13,122 bases of DNA. Origin: an uncultured Fusobacteriaceae bacterium. GTDB lineage: Bacteria > Fusobacteriota > Fusobacteriia > Fusobacteriales > Fusobacteriaceae. The translations under genes and the position numbers were made by a program. The notes beneath the pieces were generated by a model that was not told the DNA's origin, ran no database searches, and was given only the letters and a program-made list of their open reading frames with translations. Shown piece by piece: positions 7,244 through 13,122 of the stretch; position 1 is the first letter of the stretch, and each line of letters begins with the position of its first letter. The stretch lies in NCBI GenBank assembly GCA_947072715.1, contig CAMTJB010000010.1, positions 1 through 13,122 of the forward strand. The letters run 5' to 3'.

Positions 7244-8575
7244 ATGAATAATAAATTAGAAAAAGAAAAAATTTCAAAATTAATGTTTCAATATTGTTTT
7301 CCTTCCGTTCTTTCCATGTGGATTTTTTCCACATATGGGATTGTAGATGGATTTTTTATTAGTAATTATTTAGGCGAATCCGCTCTTGCTAGCATAAATA
7401 TAGTTCTTCCTTTTATTAATTTTGCCTTTGCTATAGGAATAATGATTTCAGTTGGGGCTGGAACTATTATTGGAATAAGGCTTGGCGAAAAAAACTATAA
7501 AGAAAGTTGTTATTTTTATTCTTTAGCTATTCAGCTTTTAATTTTGTTTGGAATAATCATATCTTTTATTGGAATATTTTTTACTCAAGAAATAGTTTTA
7601 CTTTTAGGTGCTACTAGTAAAATTGCCTATGGATCATCGACTTATCTTGGGACGGTCTCACTTTTTATATTAACATTTATTCTTGGTTATGGTCTCGAAG
7701 TTTTTGTAAGAATTGATGGAGCTCCTTCTTATTCTATAATTTGTTTAATTATTGGAGCTTTCACCAACATTATTTTAGACTATATTTTTATTTCTAAAAT
7801 GAACTTAGGTATTAGAGGAGCTGCCCTAGCTACAGGTATTGGACAAGCAAGTACTATCATACCTCTTTTTTATTATCTTAAAGTAAAAAGAAAAAAATTA
7901 TATTTTAATTTCGCTAATTTTACTTTAACTCCTATTAAAAATATTTTCTTTAACGGTTCTCCTGAATTTGTTACTGAAATTACTACGGCTTTTCTTATAG
8001 TTACTTTTAATATGAGTATTATAAAAATTATTGGTGAAAAAGGGATTGCATCTTTCGGAATAATAAGTTATTTTTCAACCTTTGTTACAATGACTATGAT
8101 TGGTTTTACTCAAGGAATTCAGCCAATTATAAGCTATAATTTAGGTGCTAAGAAAAGTTATAGAATTCTTAAGATTCTAAAAAAAAGTTTCTACTCTTTA
8201 ATCATTTTAGGAATATTTTTTTATGGGCTTATAAATCTTTTTTCAAATAATATAATTTCATTATTTATATCAAATAATAAAGAGCTATCTAAACTTACAA
8301 AATCCACTATAACATATTATAGTTTTACATACTTATTTACTGGAATTAGTATTTTGGGAACGAGTTTTTTAACTGCTGTAGAAGAATCTTTTAAATCTAA
8401 TCTTTTATCTATTTTTAAAGGTATCGTCCTCATTAATATTCTCCTTTTAACTCTTCCTAAACTCTTAGGAATTAGAGGTTTATGGTTATCATCATCTATT
8501 AATGAATTTATAGTTGCAATCATTTCTATTTATACTATAAAAAACTATATAAAAAAATGGGAACAACCTATTTAG
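7244..8575 (+). CDS. MATE family efflux transporter (MepA/NorM-like)
   Basis: A 443-residue polytopic membrane protein with about 12 hydrophobic segments, the usual MATE size. MATE proteins export drugs, toxins or metabolites in exchange for Na+ or H+. Family features: YGIVDGFFISNYLG (31-44) in the first membrane segment with D35, the conserved stretch RIDGAPSYS (156-164), GIRGAALATGIGQ (189-201) closing the N-terminal half, and the second-half counterpart GFTQGIQPIISYNLGAKK. The start is ATG 7244, not an in-frame TTG at 7133: AGGAG lies 7 bases upstream, and the earlier start would put a non-MATE extension across the promoter. It has its own promoter and no operon partner. Its last codons and stop lie in a palindrome shared with the convergent YoaK gene. 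The substrate cannot be predicted. Confidence 0.92.
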   Translation: MNNKLEKEKISKLMFQYCFPSVLSMWIFSTYGIVDGFFISNYLGESALASINIVLPFINFAFAIGIMISVGAGTIIGIRLGEKNYKESCYFYSLAIQLLILFGIIISFIGIFFTQEIVLLLGATSKIAYGSSTYLGTVSLFILTFILGYGLEVFVRIDGAPSYSIICLIIGAFTNIILDYIFISKMNLGIRGAALATGIGQASTIIPLFYYLKVKRKKLYFNFANFTLTPIKNIFFNGSPEFVTEITTAFLIVTFNMSIIKIIGEKGIASFGIISYFSTFVTMTMIGFTQGIQPIISYNLGAKKSYRILKILKKSFYSLIILGIFFYGLINLFSNNIISLFISNNKELSKLTKSTITYYSFTYLFTGISILGTSFLTAVEESFKSNLLSIFKGIVLINILLLTLPKLLGIRGLWLSSSINEFIVAIISIYTIKNYIKKWEQPI

Positions 8576-8588
8576 GTTGTTCCCCATT
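8551..8588. terminator. Shared palindrome/terminator covering both convergent gene ends
   Basis: GGGAACAACCTA (8559-8570) and TAGGTTGTTCCC (8573-8584) are perfect inverted repeats, extended by AAT/ATT across one extra C (8585). On the minus strand the stem is followed by a run of seven T (8557-8551), a classical Rho-independent terminator for the YoaK gene. On the plus strand the stem is equally stable but has no clean T run, so it is a weaker terminator for the MATE gene. Both stop codons (plus 8573-8575, minus 8570-8568) lie inside the stem. Confidence 0.85.
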
Positions 8589-9236
8589 AATAAAATACTT
8601 TAATCTAATTTTTTTACAAATATAACTTGAGACGAAGTAACCAAAACTTGCAAAATAAAATCCTTTCATTTGAAAGAGACCATAAATTTTTACGCTAAGT
8701 ATAATGCCTAAAGCTGCCATTGCTATATTTATTAAAGCAAATCTAATCCTATCAAAATCTGCTTTCCCATTAATAATCATTCCTATTTGTGTTCCTAATT
8801 CAGTTGTTAATCCAGTTAAATGTGTTGTCCTGCATGTACTATTTCTATAAGTTATAAACATCCCATTTTGCATTCCAGTTATAACCGCAACTATGTACAT
8901 AAAAAGTTTATCTTCTCGCAAAACTGTAGTTGTTATAAATAAGGCTATCCCTAGCCCTAATAAATAATTTTCTGATATCTTATTAAAAATTAATTTTTTA
9001 TTTGAAAATACTACTCCAGATATTATTGTTCCAAGAAAAAAAGAAAGAACTACATCAAATAGAGATAAAACACTGTAAAAATTAAAACTTGCGATCCCCT
9101 GAACACTTTTATTCCAATTCCCTGTAATGTGAGATATTGGAATACTGTACTTCATCAGAGCCATAGAGTTCATGTAAGCTCCTGTAAAAGTAAGGGTCGA
9201 TATCCAAAACGACATTTTTTGATTATAATTTTTCAT
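8568..9236 (-). CDS. YoaK family (DUF1275) membrane protein
   Basis: A 222-residue membrane protein with about six hydrophobic segments. DUF1275 signatures are present: the HITGN motif at 36-40 (family HMTGN) and GMQNGMFITYRNSTCRTTHL at 121-140, which continues into TGLTTELG. The family is widespread and annotated as a putative membrane transporter or permease, but no function is established. The ATG at 9236 has AAGGTGAAGG upstream. It is a single-gene unit, with its own promoter at 9296-9323 and a strong terminator overlapping its end. Its final codons overlap the MATE gene by 8 bp on the opposite strand. Convergent placement gives no strong evidence that the two work together. Confidence 0.88.
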   Translation of the reverse strand: MKNYNQKMSFWISTLTFTGAYMNSMALMKYSIPISHITGNWNKSVQGIASFNFYSVLSLFDVVLSFFLGTIISGVVFSNKKLIFNKISENYLLGLGIALFITTTVLREDKLFMYIVAVITGMQNGMFITYRNSTCRTTHLTGLTTELGTQIGMIINGKADFDRIRFALINIAMAALGIILSVKIYGLFQMKGFYFASFGYFVSSYICKKIRLKYFINGEQPK

Positions 9237-9295
9237 TAACCTTCACCTTTTTACTTTATAGTTCATTTACTTTTTTATTGGTATTATTTATTTTA

Positions 9296-9323
9296 ATTAT
9301 AACACTTATAGTTGTATTTTCAA
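9296..9323 (-). promoter_or_regulatory. Sigma-70 type promoter of the YoaK family gene
   Basis: TTGAAA (9323-9318), 16-base spacer, TATAAT (9301-9296) with TGT upstream (extended -10). It lies between the terminator of the upstream decarboxylase-arginase gene and the YoaK ATG, and predicts a leader of about 53 bases. Confidence 0.7.
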
Positions 9324-9342
9324 GAATATTTTTACAACAAAT

Positions 9343-9373
9343 AAAAAATAGAAGGGAATCCCTTCTATTTTTT
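9343..9373. terminator. Strong Rho-independent terminator after the decarboxylase-arginase gene (symmetric)
   Basis: Perfect 15-base arms, AAAAAATAGAAGGGA (9343-9357) and TCCCTTCTATTTTTT (9359-9373), around one central base, with GAAGGGA/TCCCTTC as core. Each strand ends in a T6 run followed by more T, so it can work in both directions. It lies 25 bases after the stop of the gene at 9398 and before the YoaK promoter, separating the two units. Confidence 0.92.
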
Positions 9374-9397
9374 ATTTTGTTATATTTTTTCTATTAA

Positions 9398-11746
9398 TTA
9401 GCTTGGATTTAATACAAAATTTGTTAACTCATTTACAAACTCTGCTGTTTTTCCATTTTTATCAAATACAGGATTAAATTCAACTATATCAACTGATGTA
9501 ATAAAGTAGTTTTTAAATAAGTATTTGAATGTTGTAAACATTTCATCAGGTGTGAATCCATTTCTTACAGGTGTTGAAACTCCTGGTGCAAACTCTGGAT
9601 CAACTGAATCAACGTCAAAACTTATGTGTAAGTTATCAACTTTTAAATGCTCTCTAATCTCTTCTAAAACGTTATCTAATCCTTTATGGATAACCTCATC
9701 ATAAGATATTACTTTTATTCCAAGTTCATCAATAAATTCTCTTTCTTTATGATCTAGATCTCTAGCTCCTAAAATAACAACATTTTTGCTCTCTATTTTT
9801 GCTCCCTCATAGAAACAGTTAACTAAATCTCTATCTCCATACCCTTGAAGTAATGCAAGAGGCATTCCATGAATATTTCCAGACATTGTAATCTCATCTG
9901 TATTCATATCTCCATGTGCGTCAATCCATATAACTCCTATCTCTTTCTCTAAAGATACTCCAGAAATTGTTCCAAGAGCTATTGAATGGTCTCCTCCAAT
10001 TACTATTGGTCTGTAACCATCTTTTACAGCTTCGTTAACTTGAGAAGCTATTTTCTCACATGTATGTAATATTGTATTTTTATATTTTAAGTTCCAGTCA
10101 TTGAAGTTTTCTTTTTGCTTTTCAACTTCAATAATAGTCATTTCATCAAAATTATCAGGATAATTTTCTTGTAATACATCTGGTCCAAATTCGATACCAG
10201 CTTTGTTTGCTCCTAAGTTAAGTGGAACTCCAATCATCATGTTTTTCATTTTTTCTGTATAGATATAAACTGCATCCTCTTCTTCAATTACATTGATAAA
10301 TTCTAAGTCTGGATCTTCCATTCCTTGAATATGTAATTTAGCATCTTTTAAGTCATGAATGTAGTTAATAGTCTCTCTAGTAATTCTTTCTCCAGGAACT
10401 ATAATTGGTATACCTGGTGGATAAGCCATGATCATCTCTCCAGAAATTTTACCTTCACTCTCTTCAAATAATACTCTATTTTTCTCTGAGTAGAAAGCCT
10501 CTCTTGGTATTAATTCAAGCTCAGGAATTGCTGGCATTCTTAATAATTCTCTATCTATTTTTTTCCCTTTATCATAGAATCTCTTACTAATATCTGTAAG
10601 TGCTGCTAATAATTTATCAATACTCTCTTGAGTATCTCCAATTGTTATTAATCCTAAGATATTATAAAAATCTGATAATTCAACTTGGATATTATAGTCA
10701 TCAACTAATAAAGTTTCTAATTCGAATCCTGTAATTCCAATTTCTTTTGCAGTAACTGTTAATTTAGTAGGATCAAAGTCATAAACTCCATCTCTTCCTA
10801 ACATTTCAATTCCAAATGAATACATTCCTGGTATTCTGTTTATCTCTGTTCTTGCAAAGTTAGCTAGTTTTATAGTTGCATCTAGTAACTCTCTTCCTTC
10901 TGTTGCTATCTGTCTTCTAGCACAATCAAGTGAAGCCATTAAAGGGTAAGACGGAGATGTTGTGTGTAATAAACTTAAAATTTGTTGAACTCTATTTACA
11001 TCTATTCTATCTGAATTAACATGTAATACTGACATTTGAGTTAAAGCACCTATTATTTTATGAGTACTTTGAGCACACATATCTGCTCCTACTTCAACTG
11101 CCGATAGAGGTAAGTCATCATGGAAATATAAATGTGGTCCATGGGCTTCATCAACAATTATAGGAATATCATAAGAGTGAACAATATCAACTATTTTCTT
11201 TAAATCAGTTGTAACTCCATAGTATGTTGGGTTAATCAGTAATACTGCTTTAATATCAGAATGCTGTTTTAACATTGTTTCTACAGTTTGTGGTTTTACT
11301 CCATGTGCAATTCCAAGAGTTTCATCAATCTCTGGATTCATATAAACTGGTTCCGCTCCACTTAAAATAATTCCTGCTGATACCGACTTATGTACATTTC
11401 TTGGAACTAAAATCTTCTCTCCTGACTTAACTACAGTCATTATCATAGTTTGAATAGCTCCTGATGTTCCGTTTACGGCAAAGAAACTTTTCTTAACTCC
11501 GTAAGCATCTGCTAAAAGTTCTTGCGCTTCTTTTATGCAACTTTTAGGTTGATGAAGTCCGTCTACCATTTTAAATATTGTAACATCCATTGAGAATATA
11601 CCATTTCCTACGAAATCGTGGAACTCTTTATCAGCTCCAACTCCCCTTTTGTGCCCTGGCACATGAAAAGGCGTTATATCCCTTTTTACGTATACATCTT
11701 TTAGCGTTGAAAAAATAGGTGTTTTTTGTTGATTAAGCTTTGACAT
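9398..11746 (-). CDS. Fused PLP-dependent Orn/Lys/Arg decarboxylase and arginase-family ureohydrolase
   Basis: One 782-residue protein holding two enzymes. Residues about 15-300 are the PLP fold of Orn/Lys/Arg decarboxylases: TPFHVPGHKRG (25-35), PLP-contact NGTSGA (92-97), VDEAHG (198-203) and Schiff-base lysine K230 in STHK. Residues about 310-490 are the decarboxylase C-terminal domain. Residues about 500-782 are an arginase/agmatinase domain with six likely Mn ligands: H587 (GGDHS), D609, H611 and D613 (DAHGD), D711 and D713 (SFDVDSVDP), plus H626 (SGNIHGMP) and E756 (VEFNP). N615, T620, S622 and N624 align with human arginase I N130, T135, S137 and N139, some of which hold the alpha-amino and carboxylate groups, so arginine is a likelier substrate than agmatine. 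Inferred route: arginine to ornithine plus urea, then putrescine. The alternative is arginine decarboxylase plus agmatinase. AGGAGG precedes ATG 11746; promoter 11917-11945, terminator 9343-9373. Confidence 0.93.
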   Translation of the reverse strand: MSKLNQQKTPIFSTLKDVYVKRDITPFHVPGHKRGVGADKEFHDFVGNGIFSMDVTIFKMVDGLHQPKSCIKEAQELLADAYGVKKSFFAVNGTSGAIQTMIMTVVKSGEKILVPRNVHKSVSAGIILSGAEPVYMNPEIDETLGIAHGVKPQTVETMLKQHSDIKAVLLINPTYYGVTTDLKKIVDIVHSYDIPIIVDEAHGPHLYFHDDLPLSAVEVGADMCAQSTHKIIGALTQMSVLHVNSDRIDVNRVQQILSLLHTTSPSYPLMASLDCARRQIATEGRELLDATIKLANFARTEINRIPGMYSFGIEMLGRDGVYDFDPTKLTVTAKEIGITGFELETLLVDDYNIQVELSDFYNILGLITIGDTQESIDKLLAALTDISKRFYDKGKKIDRELLRMPAIPELELIPREAFYSEKNRVLFEESEGKISGEMIMAYPPGIPIIVPGERITRETINYIHDLKDAKLHIQGMEDPDLEFINVIEEEDAVYIYTEKMKNMMIGVPLNLGANKAGIEFGPDVLQENYPDNFDEMTIIEVEKQKENFNDWNLKYKNTILHTCEKIASQVNEAVKDGYRPIVIGGDHSIALGTISGVSLEKEIGVIWIDAHGDMNTDEITMSGNIHGMPLALLQGYGDRDLVNCFYEGAKIESKNVVILGARDLDHKEREFIDELGIKVISYDEVIHKGLDNVLEEIREHLKVDNLHISFDVDSVDPEFAPGVSTPVRNGFTPDEMFTTFKYLFKNYFITSVDIVEFNPVFDKNGKTAEFVNELTNFVLNPS

Positions 11747-11762
11747 TTTACCTCCTTATTTG

Positions 11763-11810
11763 CTATTCTGTAATCAAAGATATAAAAAACTTAAATATCT
11801 TTTAGAATAG
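11763..11810 (-). promoter_or_regulatory. Two-part hairpin in the leader of the decarboxylase-arginase gene
   Basis: In minus-strand sense, CTATTCT (11810-11804) pairs with AGAATAG (11769-11763), and inside it AAAGATAT (11802-11795) pairs with ATATCTTT (11783-11776) around an 11-base loop; a 1-by-6 base internal loop separates the 7-bp and 8-bp stems. The structure ends about 5 bases before AAGGAGG of the gene, so it could affect ribosome access or protect the mRNA end. It matches no riboswitch class I recognise. The pairing is seen; the role is inferred. Confidence 0.4.
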
Positions 11811-11916
11811 AGTTTTTTTATATTTTATACTATATTTGTTTTATCAAAAAAAAGATCAATTTCCTTTATTAATACATAAATAAAAAATAATCAAAATAAA
11901 AAAACAAATACGATGA

Positions 11917-11945
11917 ATTATAGAGTTTTTTATACATTAAGTCAA
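11917..11945 (-). promoter_or_regulatory. Sigma-70 type promoter of the decarboxylase-arginase gene
   Basis: TTGACT (11945-11940), exactly 17 bases, TATAAT (11922-11917): the best consensus match in the window, here without an extended -10. The predicted start near 11909 gives a leader of about 160 bases containing the hairpin at 11763-11810. Confidence 0.75.
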
Positions 11946-11954
11946 TAAAAAATT

Positions 11955-11966
11955 TCTAAATTTAGA
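11955..11966. repeat. 12-bp perfect palindrome upstream of the DJ-1/PfpI gene
   Basis: TCTAAATTTAGA is self-complementary. It lies 28 bases before the DJ-1/PfpI ATG and just upstream of the -35 of the divergent promoter, a place where a regulator could act on either gene. No clear promoter for the DJ-1 gene can be read in the very AT-rich 11880-11990 stretch. The palindrome may be chance. Confidence 0.25.
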
Positions 11967-11994
11967 TAAAAAATAATTTTTTTTGGAGAATATA

Positions 11995-12615
11995 ATGAAG
12001 AAAATTTTAATCCCTCTTTTTCAAGGTGTTGAAATACTTGAGGTTTCACCATTTATAGACGTTTTTGGTTGGAATAATATTTTAAATAAAAAAAAAATTT
12101 CAGTATCTACAATTGCTGATTCTACACCTATTAATTGCTGTTGGAATCTAAAAATTATTCCTGAAATAGTTTTTAATGATTCAATTAATTTAGATCAATA
12201 TGATGCCATTATTTTCCCTGGTGGATTTGGATCTAAAGGATATTTTAACTCAACTAAAAACTCTAACTTTTGCAATTTTTTTAAAAATTATATTAATAGT
12301 ACTGATCTCTTTAAAAATAATTTTTTTAAAGATACTTATTTTGTAGGGATTTGTACAGGAGCTCTTGTCTTACTAGAGTTAGGACTATTACAAAATAAAA
12401 AAGCAACGACTTATTTAAGTGAAAATGATAGATATTTTAAACAACTTTTCAATACTAACGCTATTCCTATTAGGGAGCATATAGTTATTGACGAAAAAAC
12501 AATTACTACTTCTGGTCCTAGTACCGCCTTAGAAATAGCTTTTTACCTTTTGGAAGTCCTTACAAGCAAAGAAAATATGATACTCGTAAAAAAAGAGATG
12601 GGGTTTGATATTTAA
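11995..12615 (+). CDS. DJ-1/PfpI family protein
   Basis: A 206-residue cytoplasmic protein of the class I glutamine amidotransferase-like (DJ-1/PfpI) superfamily. Visible: the first strand KKILIPLFQGVEILEVSPFIDVF region (2-24), AIIFPGGFGS (71-80), and the nucleophile elbow GICTGALVL (118-126) with Cys 120, then LGLLQNKKATTYL (129-141) and TTSGPSTALEIAFYLLE (171-187). The CTGA elbow followed by a GLL..KKATT stretch recalls isocyanide hydratase-like members and the DJ-1 domain of some AraC-type regulators, but there is no DNA-binding domain. Members include hydratases, glyoxalases, deglycases and proteases, so the reaction is open. Start is ATG 11995 with GGAG 6 bases upstream; an in-frame TTG at 11983 overlaps that site and is rejected. 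No terminator follows, so readthrough into the SlyD gene is possible. Confidence 0.88.
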   Translation: MKKILIPLFQGVEILEVSPFIDVFGWNNILNKKKISVSTIADSTPINCCWNLKIIPEIVFNDSINLDQYDAIIFPGGFGSKGYFNSTKNSNFCNFFKNYINSTDLFKNNFFKDTYFVGICTGALVLLELGLLQNKKATTYLSENDRYFKQLFNTNAIPIREHIVIDEKTITTSGPSTALEIAFYLLEVLTSKENMILVKKEMGFDI

Positions 12616-12633
12616 TTGAATTTATGGTATAAT
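12605..12633 (+). promoter_or_regulatory. Sigma-70 type promoter of the SlyD-type gene, inside the end of the DJ-1/PfpI gene
   Basis: TTGATA (12605-12610) lies in the last sense codons of the DJ-1/PfpI gene; after a 17-base spacer comes TATAAT (12628-12633) with TGG upstream (extended -10). The predicted start near 12640 falls at the edge of a small dyad (TATAAA 12642-12647, TTTATA 12652-12657). The leader is about 46 bases. Confidence 0.7.
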
Positions 12634-12685
12634 ACTATGTGTATAAATTTGTTTATAACAAAAATTTTAATAGAGGTGATTTAGT

Positions 12686-13122
12686 ATGAAAATTGAAGAA
12701 AATAAAGTAGTTACACTTGACTTTGACGTTTATGACAAAGATGAGAATGATTTATTAGAAAGTACTTCTGATTTAGGACCTTTCTTTTATATTCACGGTA
12801 TAGGAGCTTTTATTCCTAAAATCGAGGAAGCTTTAGAAGGAAAAGCAAAAGGTTTTAAAACAACTATCGAACTTACTCCTGAAGAAGGATACGGAGAGTA
12901 TGACGAGGAGCTTTTAGATGAAATGCAAAAATCTGAATTCACAGAATTCGATGATATTTATGAAGGAATGGAATTCGTTGCTGATATGGATGATGATACT
13001 GAGCAAAACTATGTTATTACTTCTATAGATGATGAAGTAGTTACTATTGATGGAAACCACCCATTCTCTGGAAGAAACTTAAGATTCGAAATAACTGTTA
13101 CTGACGTTAGAGAAGCTACAGA
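12686..13122 (+). CDS. slyD: SlyD/FKBP-type peptidyl-prolyl cis-trans isomerase (3' end cut by window edge)
   Basis: Cytoplasmic folding helper that isomerises X-proline bonds and acts as a chaperone. The 145 readable residues show the SlyD layout: N-terminal FKBP strand (6-16), FYIHGIGAFIPKIEEALEG (34-52) as the core FKBP motif, PEEGYGEYDEELL (65-77) leading into the inserted flap (IF) chaperone domain (about 70-122), and return to the FKBP domain at DGNHPFSGRNLRFEITV (122-138) and VREAT (141-145). It is very acidic. The ATG has GAGGTGAT 5 bases upstream. It is cut close to the end of the conserved domain, so whether it carries the metal-binding His/Cys tail of E. coli SlyD is not visible. 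It has its own promoter, with possible readthrough from the DJ-1/PfpI gene. Confidence 0.93.
   Translation, partial: MKIEENKVVTLDFDVYDKDENDLLESTSDLGPFFYIHGIGAFIPKIEEALEGKAKGFKTTIELTPEEGYGEYDEELLDEMQKSEFTEFDDIYEGMEFVADMDDDTEQNYVITSIDDEVVTIDGNHPFSGRNLRFEITVTDVREAT

Noticed and set aside
8317..8523. Minus-strand open frame of 68 codons inside the MATE gene
   Set aside because: Antisense shadow within a convincing membrane protein gene; no ribosome binding site.
11983..11994. TTG start four codons upstream for the DJ-1/PfpI gene
   Set aside because: The TTG overlaps the GGAG ribosome binding site of ATG 11995; MKKILIPLF is a typical family start.
12642..12657. TATAAA/TTTATA inverted repeat after the DJ-1/PfpI gene as a terminator
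   Set aside because: The six-base stem is all A/T with no T run after it, so it cannot be a credible Rho-independent terminator.
1..13122. CRISPR array, tRNA or rRNA gene, insertion sequence or phage gene
   Set aside because: No regularly spaced repeats, cloverleaf-like sequence, transposase motif or phage protein was found on either strand.

Overview
The window is AT-rich, gene-dense DNA with near-consensus ribosome binding sites. It most probably comes from the phylum Fusobacteriota (a Fusobacterium or Cetobacterium-like anaerobe). The base composition, the housekeeping gene order and the fused decarboxylase-arginase gene suggest this; no rRNA or other marker in the window fixes the genus. 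Twelve protein genes are supported, two of them cut by the window edges. There is no tRNA, rRNA, CRISPR array, insertion sequence or prophage.

Left part (1-7094): one long leftward operon, read from 6870 down to the left edge: pnp, rimO, pgsA, yggT, rsmH, a small ftsL-like gene and rlmD. Gaps are 2 to about 60 bases. It joins RNA decay (PNPase), ribosome modification (RimO on protein S12, RsmH on 16S rRNA, RlmD on 23S rRNA), phospholipid synthesis (PgsA) and envelope or division proteins (YggT, FtsL-like). rsmH plus ftsL is the start of a classical division/cell wall (dcw) cluster, here detached and followed by rlmD. A strong promoter at 7066-7094 gives pnp a leader of about 190 bases that can fold into an 11-bp hairpin with a possible pseudoknot.

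Middle part (7167-9323): a rightward MATE-type exporter gene with its own promoter converges on a leftward YoaK/DUF1275 membrane protein gene. The two coding regions overlap tail to tail by 8 bp, and both stop codons lie inside one palindrome that also looks like a terminator.

Right part (9343-13122): a leftward 782-residue gene fuses a PLP-dependent Orn/Lys/Arg decarboxylase to an arginase-family domain, with its own promoter, structured leader and strong terminator. The arginase domain keeps the residues that hold the amino-acid end of L-arginine, so the protein may turn arginine into ornithine plus urea and then into putrescine. Divergent from it is a DJ-1/PfpI family gene, followed by a SlyD/FKBP-type prolyl isomerase gene cut by the right edge. 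The SlyD gene's promoter starts inside the end of the DJ-1 gene.

Five promoters can be read, all with 16-17 base spacers and four with an extended TGn -10 element. The best candidates for something new are the fusion enzyme, the pnp leader fold and the shared-palindrome gene ending. I see no unknown multi-gene defence or mobile system.
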